The position numbers and the translations under genes are program-made. The notes beneath the pieces were generated by a model. It was not told the DNA's origin and ran no database searches. It was given only the letters and a program-made list of their open reading frames with translations. 64,000 bases of DNA, taken from assembly GCF_019279795.1 (NCBI RefSeq), contig NC_056733.1, positions 1,419,816,656-1,419,880,655 of the forward strand. Reading direction: 5' to 3'. This stretch comes from Protopterus annectens (lineage: Eukaryota; Chordata; Ceratodontiformes; Protopteridae). This document shows, piece by piece, positions 9,239-18,391 of the stretch; position 1 is the first letter of the stretch; each line of letters begins with the position of its first letter.

Positions 9239-9942
9239 GTTAATCTAAAAGTAAAGAAAATGTCTAGGGAAAGTAAATAAAATATAAAAAGAGGGCTGTT
9301 GCCCTATTTGTTAAAGGGGAAGGACAGCTAAAAACTGTTCTAAACTTGTTTCTTAAAAATGTGTCACAGTATATGTTTATATTGTAGTTGGTTTCTGGAT
9401 ACATGACATCTAGCTTTAATTTATGGAAGTGCTTTGAAACATAAGTTATGTGTATATAGTGAAGTATTGCAGGGATTTATGTTTTCAAGTTATCCCTTGT
9501 TTAAGTTATCCCTTTTTTATCCTTTTTATGTTTTTATGTTTTTCATGTTTTTTAACTTTTGAAAAACTAAAGTATAAGCGTGCATTATAAATGTAAATGT
9601 ACTGTTGATATTTAAAGTTGGGTTGAATTAGAAATGCCCCACTAGTAACTTATTGAGGTTTATGTATGGTGGCAAATTGGTGAAATTAACCTTGGCTACT
9701 CACTTTTGAGGCTTGCCTGTGCGATATTGCCAAGGTAACACTTTTTGAAAATGTAAACAACTTTTTCCATTTCCACCTTTGTTAAGGATATGACATCATG
9801 ACTGTTTTTATTTAAAAGTGTAACGGCGTTTTTTACTATTGTCTGATGAAGCTCTTGCTTTGTAGGAGCGAAAACGTTCTTATTAAAATACGTTAACGAT
9901 TTTTAAAGTACTGAAGAATTGGTCTCGCTTGCTTTGTTGTTC
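9228..9942 (+). repeat. Downstream pLTR of Penelope element
   Basis: Close copy of 4778-5490, overlapping the last codons of the RT ORF. It ends at TTGTTGTTC, where the 15-bp target duplication starts. Confidence 0.88.
9838..9900 (+). ncRNA. Hammerhead ribozyme in downstream pLTR
   Basis: Identical in core and stems to the upstream copy: CTGATGA at 9843-9849, GAAA following stem II, and predicted cleavage after 9895. Confidence 0.85.
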
Positions 9943-11529
9943 TTGACAGCATTATTTGGGAAGTGGGATCCTCTTGCTAAGGTATTGAGTCAAGTTTCAC
10001 CTCCTCCTTCTCCAAAACCCTTGCAGGAAAGACCTAAGGCAGACCCTGATAGCCTAGCTAGAGCTTTAGAGGGGTTAAAATTGGATGATAAGGGAAAAAA
10101 GGTGAAGGAAGGGGTGGGGGCAGCCGGATGGCTGTTCTTTGAAGCAATTCAGGAATTAGACAGAGATGTAGATTCACTAAAAGAAAACGTTTTAGAATTA
10201 GAAGAGCAATGTAAAGAACTTACACACACACATAGGTTGGATAGAGATGCCTTGGAGAAGGCAAACATAGCACTTGTTAAAGTAGGGGAGGAAGCTGAAC
10301 ACTGGAAGTCTAATTCAGTGACTTTAGCTACTCGGATAATTCAACAGCGTAGACAACGAAACAGGAGAAAACTACGCCATCCACCCTCAAGGCCTCGGGT
10401 TTGTGCTTTGCTGTGTAAGGCAGAGTTTGATCCTGAGGAGTGGGAAGGTGATCTCCCCTCTACGGATGAGGGCGATAGTGATTTTGAAATAGTAAATTCT
10501 CCGTCAGTGGAGGCGCGCCCAGTTATTGAGAAAAAGGGACAGTGGACTGGGGGGGCAGCGCCACAACAATGGGTTGAGGTGTGGAGTTATACTCAAGCTG
10601 AATTATTGAATATAATCCAAATCTATAAGCAAAGGCCAGGGGAAACTGTTTTAGCATGGTTTCTTCGGGTTTGGGACACAAGGGGAGAAGCGGTGTCTCT
10701 AAATGCTGAAGAGATGCACCAGTGTGCATGTCTGGTGTTTCACCCGCGTCTAAAGCAAACAGTAAACAATGTAGATCATGGTGATTCCCAGGTGAATACA
10801 CTGGTGGTGTGGTTAGCCTTGGCTTTCCGCGCTACTTGGCCCGATGCTACAGCAGTAGCTGACGAACATAAGCCGTGGAAAACAATAGCTGAGGCAATAC
10901 AGCAGTTAAGAGAAATGGCTATGTTGACTACCGTTTACTCAATGGAATTAAGGGATGAGGTATTAGTGCTTCCGAGAGGACCAGATGCACAAATTATGAC
11001 TAGCAATATGAGGAGCAAATTAATCAAAAATGCACCACAGTGGTGGAAAGGGCAGCTGATGGCCGCCCTGGCAGGCTGTGTAGGTCAGCAGATATGGGAC
11101 GTAATAGCCACTCTAAATCAAATGGCAGAATTAGTGGAAGAAAAAGAACAGAGAAGAGCTAGAAAGGCAAATGCGGAGAGATCAAAAGATAAATCTGGAG
11201 AGAAAGTTACAAGAAAGCAAATGTTTCTGGATCTGTTAAGGTGGGAGGTTGAAGCTGTGGAAATAGATGGGATAGCTACTGAAGAATTATATAAAAAGTG
11301 GAAGCAAAAACAAAAAGAAAAAGGATCAAGTTCTGAAAGTAAAAAGCAAACCCCTACAAGAAGTCCAACCAGGAGTACCACTGAAGGGAAGGTAGGATGG
11401 AATCAATTATATCCTGACATCCCTACTGATGAGGAGCTAGCACAGTGGCAAAAGGGGGAATTTAATGATGAGAGAGACTGGGGAGGAAAGGAATGGAGAA
11501 CCCCGGTCGAAAAAACAGAGACAAATTGA
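9943..11529 (+). pseudogene. gag: ERV gag, main part after Penelope insertion
   Basis: The frame continues gag from 4163, giving about 562 codons in total if the insertion is ignored. A Pro-rich segment comes first, then a predicted coiled coil (about 10150-10300), an acidic patch, and a capsid-like region containing YTQAELLNIIQIYKQRPGET and AWFLRVWDTRGEA. The C-terminal third is highly charged with long Lys/Glu stretches. No CCHC zinc knuckle is visible, which is unusual for an orthoretroviral Gag; basic clusters may do the RNA binding. The frame ends at TGA (11527-11529), directly followed by CTAG and an open pro-pol frame. Confidence 0.82.
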
Positions 11530-11561
11530 CTAGAAGGTGGGTCCCCAGTAGCTAGGGGTAC
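11527..11561 (+). promoter_or_regulatory. Gag stop with readthrough context (UGA CUAG)
   Basis: Gag stops at TGA and pol continues in the same frame with no further stop for 640 codons. The four bases after the stop are CTAG, matching the UGA-CUAG context known to promote efficient stop readthrough in animal cells. A small hairpin (CCCC pairing with GGGG, 11541-11561) follows at about 12 bases. This suggests that Gag-Pol is made by readthrough, as in gammaretroviruses, but with a different stop context. Confidence 0.65.
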
Positions 11562-13449
11562 AGTAAGAGCAATTACACCTGGGGACCGATGCCCTTACGT
11601 ATCCCTTACCATTTTTTGGAAGGGAGGGCCACAACATGTGATGGCTCTGGTAGACACAGGATCAGAAGTAACCATTTTTGCAGGCAACCCCCGTAGATTT
11701 CGTGGACAGTATGTAGAAATTGATGGTTATGGAGGGGCAAAGACACTAGGTACCAAAACCAAGATTAAGATAGCTTTTGGGGATGGTATTCCTATTTACA
11801 TTGAAGCAGTGATAGCTCCAGTACCTGAACACATTTTAGGAATAGATGTGTTAAAGGGTAGAACTTTGGAAACCACTGTAGGGCCATTTAGGTTTGGAGT
11901 GCGGCATTGTTCAGTCAACGCAGTTAAGGCTGTAGTTCGAGGCAATGCTAAGTGGGAACCGCTTTGTATTCCCACGCCTAAAACAATAGTGAACATCAAA
12001 CAATATCGTATCCCAGGTGGGCACACTGAGATTACTGAGACGATCCAAGAACTGCTTCGGGTTGGCATACTTGAGCCAACAGTGAGTCCATTCAACAGTC
12101 CGGTGTGGCCAGTAAGGAAACCTGATGGATCATGGCGAATGACTGTAGATTATCGAGGTCTGAACAAGGTGGCCCCACCCTTAGCGGCAGCTGTTCCAGA
12201 CATTGTTACGATCGTGGAAAGATTGTCTTCCTCTGCTGGACCATATCATGCAGTTTTGGACTTAGCAAATGCCTTCTTCTCCATTCCGATAGCAGAAGAA
12301 AGCAGAGCCCAATTCGCTTTTACCTGGGAGGGGAGGCAGTATACCTTCCAAGTGTTACCTCAAGGATATCTGCACAGCCCTACCCTGTGTCATGGACTAG
12401 TGGCTAGAGACCTAGCCAAGTTACAGCTGGACAAAATGACTATTTTTCATTACAGTGATGACATAATGATTACTGGAGAAAAATCTGATGTGGATATCGC
12501 ACTAAAAACTGTAGTTCAGCACCTTCAGAACAGAGGGTGGGCTATAAATGAGAATAAAACACAACAAGGGACATCAGTAAAATTCCTTGGTATGATTTGG
12601 AATGGAGCAAAAAGAGAAATTCCTGCAGCAGCACTGGAGAGTATCCAGAAAATTGCAGTCCCGAAAATAAAACAGCAGGCACAGGCCTTTTTGGGAGCAA
12701 TGGGCTTTTGGAGAGCATTTGTACCTCACCTTGGACTGATTTTGCGACCCATTCACTATGTAACTAGGAAAAAATGTGACTTTCAGTGGGGTCCCAAGCA
12801 ACAAATGGCTTTTGAAGAAGCAAAAAAGGCTCTACAGCAGAGCGTGGGGCTGGGCCCAGTTGATCCACAACAACCTTTTGTCCTTGAAGTAACAGTTGCC
12901 AATAATGTTACGTCTTGGGGGCTGTGGCAGAAGGATGACACTGGGAAAAAGAGACCCTTGGGATTTTGGTCCAAATCCCTGACTGGAGCGCAGGTGAGAT
13001 ATAGCCCCCTTGAGCAGCATGTACTAGTGGTGTACACAGCATTGATTCATGTGGAAGGAATAACTAAACAACAAACAGTGACAGTTAAGATAGACTACCC
13101 AATCCAGGGGTGGTTACGAGACAATACTTTGATGAAAACCCTGATAGCACAATCTTCGACCATACAAAAGTGGAAGTGGTATTTACAGGAAAGGGCCAAC
13201 ATCGTGCCTGGAGTGTCTCAGGTACAACAACAGTTGGCTGGACTGATAATTCTGGATGATGCTGATGCGATAGAACAACAGCGACATGAGCTTCCACAGT
13301 CTCCAATAACTGAAGCATTACCATTTGATAATTTAGATGCAGAAAAACAGAAATTTGCATGGTTTACTGATGGTTCTGCCAAAATTAGATCAAATGGTAG
13401 GACCTGGACTGCAGTGGCTTATTGCCCACGAACAGAAACTGTTATTTGA
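11530..13449 (+). CDS. pol: ERV protease, reverse transcriptase and start of RNase H
   Basis: Expected as part of a Gag-Pol fusion by readthrough. The aspartic protease carries ALVDTGSEVTIF (active Asp at 11653-11655) and a later HILGIDVLKG flap/helix motif. The RT has RMTVDYRGLN, then AVLDLANAFFSIP with a catalytic Asp, LPQGYLHSPTLC and YSDD (12451-12462). The connection region and the first RNase H motif (FTDGSA, about 13363) follow. The frame then shifts: the RNase H sequence continues from 13448 in frame 2 while this frame hits TGA at 13447-13449. Protease and RT look intact; RNase H is cut. Confidence 0.88.
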   Translation, partial: LEGGSPVARGTVRAITPGDRCPYVSLTIFWKGGPQHVMALVDTGSEVTIFAGNPRRFRGQYVEIDGYGGAKTLGTKTKIKIAFGDGIPIYIEAVIAPVPEHILGIDVLKGRTLETTVGPFRFGVRHCSVNAVKAVVRGNAKWEPLCIPTPKTIVNIKQYRIPGGHTEITETIQELLRVGILEPTVSPFNSPVWPVRKPDGSWRMTVDYRGLNKVAPPLAAAVPDIVTIVERLSSSAGPYHAVLDLANAFFSIPIAEESRAQFAFTWEGRQYTFQVLPQGYLHSPTLCHGLVARDLAKLQLDKMTIFHYSDDIMITGEKSDVDIALKTVVQHLQNRGWAINENKTQQGTSVKFLGMIWNGAKREIPAAALESIQKIAVPKIKQQAQAFLGAMGFWRAFVPHLGLILRPIHYVTRKKCDFQWGPKQQMAFEEAKKALQQSVGLGPVDPQQPFVLEVTVANNVTSWGLWQKDDTGKKRPLGFWSKSLTGAQVRYSPLEQHVLVVYTALIHVEGITKQQTVTVKIDYPIQGWLRDNTLMKTLIAQSSTIQKWKWYLQERANIVPGVSQVQQQLAGLIILDDADAIEQQRHELPQSPITEALPFDNLDAEKQKFAWFTDGSAKIRSNGRTWTAVAYCPRTETVI

Positions 13450-13864
13450 CGAAGGTACTGCCGGTTCAAATAATCAGGCAGAATTATGAGCTGTTGCCCT
13501 GGTCATCGATAGTTTATCACCTGAGGATGAAGCATACATCTATACTGACAGCTGGGCAGTTTATAAGGGATTGACAAACTGGTTACCTGCCTGGCAGCAA
13601 CAAGATTGGAAGATCCATGGCAGACCTCTCTGGGGAGGTTCAGAAGATTGGCAACAGATTTGGGAAAAAGCTCAACAATGCAAAATCAGTGTCGGACATG
13701 TAGATGCCCATGCATCACTTGTAACAAATGAAAGGAGGCATAACCAGCAGGTAGATAAGATGGCCGCGGTACGTGTTACTGAAGAGAAAGCCGAAAGTGC
13801 TAGTATGGCAAGATGGGCCCATGATCGGAGTGGACATTTGGGAAGAGATGCGACAATAGAATAG
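13448..13864 (+). pseudogene. pol: ERV RNase H C-terminal part and integrase zinc domain, interrupted
   Basis: After a one-base shift the RNase H continues (NQAEL, then YIYTDSWAVYKG with an active-site Asp, then GHVDAHA). A TGA at 13487-13489 interrupts it early. The HH part of the integrase HHCC zinc domain follows (WAHDRSGHLGRD), and the frame ends at a TAG (13862-13864). Two stops and one shift therefore lie within about 420 bases. Confidence 0.8.
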
Positions 13865-14334
13865 GCCCGGAGGCATGGTATGCAGTTGAATAAGGAAATA
13901 ACTACAGATGTTATAAAGCAGTGTGAAATTTGTCAAAGAAATAAACAGAAGCAACTGCAAGCAGAAGCATGCGGACACATTCACAGAGGCAGCCGCCCAG
14001 CACAAATCTGGCAAATAGACTTTATTGGTCCTTTACCACTGGATCAAAATCAGCAATACTGCCTGACAATGGTGGACACTTATTCAGGATTACTAATGGT
14101 GTCCCCATGCAAAAAGGCAAACCAGCAAGCAGTGTTAAAAGGATTGAATAAATTATGTGTGACATATGGGATTCCCACTGAAATCCAAAGTGACCAAGGC
14201 AGCCACTTTACCGGAGCAGAGGTTCAAGAATGGGCAAAGTAAAATGGAGTTCGATGGGTGCTGCATATCCCATATCATCCCCAAGCTGCTGGTTTAATTG
14301 AAAGGTATAATGGGCTCCTTAAAGAACAACTTTG
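13865..14334 (+). pseudogene. pol: ERV integrase core, interrupted
   Basis: Contains the CC pair of the zinc domain (CEICQRNKQ). The three catalytic positions of the DDE core follow: WQIDFIGPL, QSDQGSHF, and HPQAAGLIERYNG with the Glu. Stops at 14240-14242 (TAA) and 14332-14334 (TGA) interrupt an otherwise continuous frame 2. The domain cuts target DNA and joins viral ends in an active virus; this copy cannot make it in one piece. Confidence 0.85.
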
Positions 14335-15014
14335 AAAGAACACGAATGATGGAACATTGCAAGGCTGGGCAAAGGTATTAGAATTAGCTGTGAGTCAGCT
14401 GAATAACAGACCCCGGAAGCATCAAGGAACTCCCTTGCAAATGCATATGAATGACATTCGATCCAACTGCTGTGTTTTGAAAATAGAAAAGCTGAATCCG
14501 AATGCCATATACCCTCTTTTGACAAATACTGATCAAACTCGATTCTGGCTATGTGCATTGACTGAACAAAGGGTGCCAGCACAAAATATGACATTAGTTG
14601 AGACAGGCTGGAAACTCTTTCTCCCAGAGAATTGGCACTGGGGGCAAAAAGGGCTATTAGGAGAAAGTTGGGAGGTTTTTACATTATGGGAGCCAGAACG
14701 AGAAGTGATAGTGAAGGCTATCAATTTAGATAACAAGACACGAATGATTCAGAAAGGACAACCTTTAGTAGAAATTTGTATGCATCAAGATTTTACTACA
14801 AGACTGTAATACTAAACTAAGCAAATGGCTGGGAATGAAAGTTATAGTGACCACACCCAAACAGCCAAATGAACATGGGACAGTAATTTGTGATGGACCT
14901 GGTGATACTGTTTTAGTATTACTTGATTCTGCTAAACAACCATTGTACTTTCCTCTCCATAGATTATTGCCACTGTTTGGGAAGGAGCCAACCTTTTCCG
15001 ACGACAACACTTAG
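14335..15014 (+). pseudogene. pol: ERV pol C-terminal part: dUTPase-like segment and integrase SH3-like tail
   Basis: The first part (to about 14460) finishes the integrase core helices. Residues from about 14570 to 14809 show an arrangement like a degenerate dUTPase: ETGWKLFLPENW, a GLLG segment, then EPEREVIVKAINLDN and RMIQKGQPLVEICMH, recalling the TG-P-G, GEI-V-L-N and GDRIAQL pattern. Key dUTPase residues are not all present, so catalysis is doubtful. The frame ends at TAA (14807-14809), and a shifted frame (14817-15014) encodes KWLGMKVIVTTP and a GPGDTVLVLL block typical of a small beta-barrel integrase tail. Its TAG is immediately followed by the env ATG at 15015. Confidence 0.6.
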
Positions 15015-15622
15015 ATGGGCCATATAACTGTCTTGATCCTATCCCTCTATTCGAAGGGGAAGATGTTGCAAATTTAACAGCTGACTGTGACTTTTATTGG
15101 AAATTGGGAGACCATCTATATGCAGTGACACCCAAGCCTGCCTTAACTTGGAACATCACTCAGACAGAAAACATTACAACTGTATGTAGACTGAACTGTG
15201 ATAGACATCCTGAAAAATGTGTTTCCAACCCTTTTGGAGGTTTGTACCAAAGGCTAAATGAGTCGGGATTTCCTTTAGCTAAGTCTCCATTAGATTCCTC
15301 CTGCATAGCTGAATTTCAAAGGGAAAATGACACCGCGGAAACCCTATCTCCGGATTTGGAGATATATGCCATGGACAATAGTTCTACTGTATTTAATGGT
15401 TTGGGACATGTGGTAAGATATACCAGAGGATGTAAAACTGTAAGTAGTGCTAGAGTTATACAACGTATTAAAATGATAGTTAACATGTCAGCAGTTGATA
15501 TTACCACCAGGTATCCACATTGTAAAATTGCACAATTATGGCCAGTTGATTCTTTGCATATCAAATACACAAATATAGAAGAAATAAATGTGATGTTACA
15601 GGTATTCTTGGAACTGCACTAG
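15015..15622 (+). pseudogene. env: ERV envelope surface (SU) part, frameshifted
   Basis: The ATG at 15015 starts a short hydrophobic stretch that looks like a signal peptide (MGHITVLILSLYS). The frame then stops, and the ectodomain continues in frame 2 from about 15050. It is rich in Cys and in Asn glycosylation sites (NIT, NES, NDT, NSS, NMS), as expected for an envelope surface subunit. The frame runs to TAG at 15620-15622, while the following region is read in frame 1. This is an old retroviral entry protein, broken by at least two shifts, with no obvious receptor-binding family match. Confidence 0.7.
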
Positions 15623-16977
15623 GTGCGTTCGGAACAGGGACTGGATTCCTGAACAGTGTAGATATAGATACCCTACGTAGCAAATTGAGCCGTTTGGGCA
15701 CTGACCTAAATATGGCCTTTAAGCTACTAGCAGACCATGATCCCGAGCTGGGACAAAGAACTGTAGACGGTATTTTAACTCAAACTGTCTTGTGGAGGTG
15801 GATTGAACATACAAATACATATACAGAACAGATTTTAGATAACCTCACAGCAGAAGTAAATCAGACTTTTTGTATCTTATCTCAGTTGGCTGCCAACCAG
15901 CAATATTTGCAATTCACTCAAACTTGGGGGGCTAAAAAGGCAGCCCATTGGCAAAAGGAACTGCAAATGTATCATTGGTTAAAGCCAATAGATTTTGCAT
16001 GTGAAAATAAGTCTTGTATACTGATTTTTGACTATCTTGCTAGTAAGAAAGGAACAAAGCAAGTCTGTCCATTTGTTGCATTGCCCTTGCAATTTGGAGA
16101 TAATTGGTGGGTACCTCAAATTGAATCTACTTTGATTGATTATAATGATGTACCCGTTGATGTGGCAGGTTGTGAAACCTGGCCCCAGGGGTGGGTATGC
16201 ATGATGGTGAAGAGGAAGCCTCACCCATGCTTACATAATGGAACTGGGGAATGCACCTGGCACGGGTATGTAGTAAATGGTACAGACATCTACCAGCTAA
16301 ATGATACCACTGTTTGTGTGATATCCTCCTGTAAATTAGCCTGGAGTGATGGGATGATCACAACTGGTGGAGCATACTGTAAAAGTAATATCCATGCAAT
16401 TATTGATTTTTGTACTGGAGAATTGATTAGACTGACTAGATGGATGGACGTCACATTTAATGCTAGCATAGAACCATTACACACTTTTAAGTGGCCATCT
16501 CTAGTCCACCCAGACTTTCAACAGATTAAGCAGGAAGGACAAATAGTGTTGCAACCTCTAAATAAAACACTAAATGATGCGGATCAAACAGTGATTAAAA
16601 TGATTAAAGATAAAGGTACCATTGTAAAAATTGCAAATGAAATACAGGATATAACTGTTTCGCATTGGTATGATGTTTTTATGTGGTCATCTAAGGCTTC
16701 AGTGTGGTTTAATTTGTTATTGCATCCTTTACTTTTGACCACAATATTGTCTGTGTTATTTTGCATAATATCATGCTGCATTTATTGTAAAGTGATGAGA
16801 AGGTACAAACTGATGTTGTCAGTTTTAACCATTATAAAGGGATACACAGCGTACGTTGCTCGATGCAAGGGGTGGCCTGTGACGGATCCACACAGTCTAC
16901 CAGTTTTTGCTATGCCTCGAGCCACATATCACTGTGTATGTTTAATTATTGCTAGATTGATTATTGCTAGTTCTTGA
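15598..16977 (+). pseudogene. env: ERV envelope transmembrane (TM) part
   Basis: Read in frame 1. It opens with a Gly/Ala-rich fusion-peptide-like segment (GILGTALGAFGTGTGF) and then a Leu heptad region. A long Cys-rich ectodomain with several glycosylation sites follows, about 300 residues, longer than a typical gammaretroviral TM. A membrane helix lies at about 16705-16790 with a Cys-rich inner face. No classic CX6CC motif or immunosuppressive motif was seen, so it differs from the env remnant at 430-934. The frame ends at 16975-16977, inside the 3' LTR. No good start codon opens it, because the SU/TM join is shifted. Confidence 0.72.
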
Positions 16978-17668
16978 TATGCCACTACATCACTATATGC
17001 TGCTAATATTGTAACAATACAATATGCTTAAGAGCAGGCCTTGCTCACTGATTACTGGTATTACTGAACTTTTGTTAACCTATAAGTTGTTTATCAGCTT
17101 AAAAGATGTTTACCAGAATGTGGGATTTCAAAGAGGAACTATATCACAAGGTTGTGAGCTAACTGTTCTCTGAAAAAGGGAAGTAAGGCACAAGACCAGA
17201 CATTACGAGACTTGTTTACAACTTAGGAAATGATCTGTAATTTTCTAAAATATTCCATCAACTCATGATGAGCCTGTATTGTCAGATCTTTCTACAATAT
17301 TCTGTCAACTCAAAAAAAGACTATAAAAGCTCAAAGGCTAAGATGAAAATCATCATCAGCATCCGGATTTGATCACAGCACCAGCCTGAACTGAGCTTAG
17401 AGACATTTCGCCAGTGTCGGCCTTGCCTTGACTGAACAGATAGCTGCACTGGATAGGATTTGAAGTTTCCCTATCAGTGGCAAAGATGATTTTGTTTATG
17501 CATATGCTTGTAAGTACATGATTTATTAGTCTTTCTGTTTATTTAGTATTAGCTTTACTGTACATTCAGAAAAGTTTTGCTTAATAAATTAATAAGTTTG
17601 AGCCTTGGTGTCTTGTGTCATTTCTATTCCTGTATTAACCTCAGATTTTGAAGTAACGGACTAGTACA
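16878..17668 (+). repeat. 3' LTR of ERV
   Basis: Matches the 5' LTR almost exactly. TATA box at 17322-17328, AATAAA at 17583-17588. Ends in CTAGTACA, followed by the GGCCT duplication (17669-17673). Confidence 0.92.
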
Positions 17669-18391
17669 GGCCTGTCCGTTGCTAAGCAAAGCTGCAGGAC
17701 AGGGGTGGTGAGGAAGGTATAGAATTGTTTAGCTGAGAGCACACATGGTTCCCAAAAGCGCATGTGTACGGGGATGAAAACATGCCCGAAACCTAGTAAT
17801 CGGACGCACGCGCCACGAACAATAGCACAAACAGGAAGGTCAGGGGAAGAAAAGAAGGAAATGCTGAAGTAGGGTAATTGGAGTACTAATGAGCAATCAA
17901 CACCAATCAACCCACGATGGCCAATCAACGGCAGCTGACAAGTCTGCTTGCAGAAACCTGCTTGGAATGCAAAGAAAGGAGGGGAGGTATTGGATTGCAA
18001 AGATAGGAGACCTGACACAGCAGAGCAAAGCAAACTGACAGCAGACCGGCAGTAGCACACATAACGCAAGATGCGCCAGGTCCAGGAAAGTACAAATGAA
18101 AGTAGGCTGCAGGATGCACGCCAGAAAATGGTAGGTGCAACGTGCAGAAATGTAAAGGGAAGGTCAAGAGGTAATCCACGGCAGCCAAATGTAATTCAAC
18201 ACCAAAGGCACCACAATAGTAGTTCCAGCAGTAAAACACATAAGATACCCTGTAGCTACGATCATACATACACACCCTATGACATCATCGGTGTTCACAG
18301 CACAATAGTATAAAGTGTGAAAGTACCCTACACACACCTGTGTATTCCCAAACACTGCACCATAGGTGTAAACACACTGGGAACTTTTAAA
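17669..18391 (+). promoter_or_regulatory. Harbinger 5' region upstream of transposase
   Basis: Non-coding continuation of 3212-3216. No clear TATA box or splice signals were identified. It should hold the transposase promoter and 5' UTR. The in-frame codon run from 18317 could extend the protein by 25 residues, but the ATG at 18392 gives a more plausible N-terminus. Confidence 0.45.

Larger units (their letters stand above)
4164..9942 (+). mobile_element. Penelope-like retroelement inserted in ERV gag
   Basis: The layout is: an inverted partial pLTR (4164-4777), a direct pLTR (about 4778-5512), ORF1, an RT/GIY-YIG ORF and a final pLTR (about 9228-9942). The mixed direct and inverted terminal copies are characteristic of Penelope-like elements, as are the hammerhead ribozyme in each pLTR, the RT type and the C-terminal GIY-YIG endonuclease. 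Cysteines between RT and the endonuclease suggest the Neptune/Poseidon group. The direct pLTRs are almost identical, so the insertion is recent. Breaks in the N-terminal part of the RT frame suggest this copy is dead. Confidence 0.9.
3217..17668 (+). mobile_element. Complete endogenous retrovirus with env, inserted in the Harbinger
   Basis: The provirus has two almost identical LTRs (about 7 differences over 792 bp), a primer site, gag, pro-pol, env and a precise 5-bp target duplication. A Penelope-like element (4164-9942) is nested in gag; without it the provirus is about 8.7 kb. The tRNA-Ser-type primer site, the 5-bp duplication and a dUTPase-like segment in the integrase part of pol are reminiscent of class III (ERV-L/ERV-S-like) elements, but a long env is present, which ERV-L lacks. 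Gag and RT frames remain open while RNase H, integrase and env carry stops and shifts, so it is not expected to make infectious particles. Class assignment is inference; an RT phylogeny would settle it. Confidence 0.9.

Noticed and set aside
9919-9942. Gag frame beginning in Penelope 3' sequence
   Set aside because: These codons come from the inserted pLTR; the retroviral frame resumes only at the target duplication (9943).
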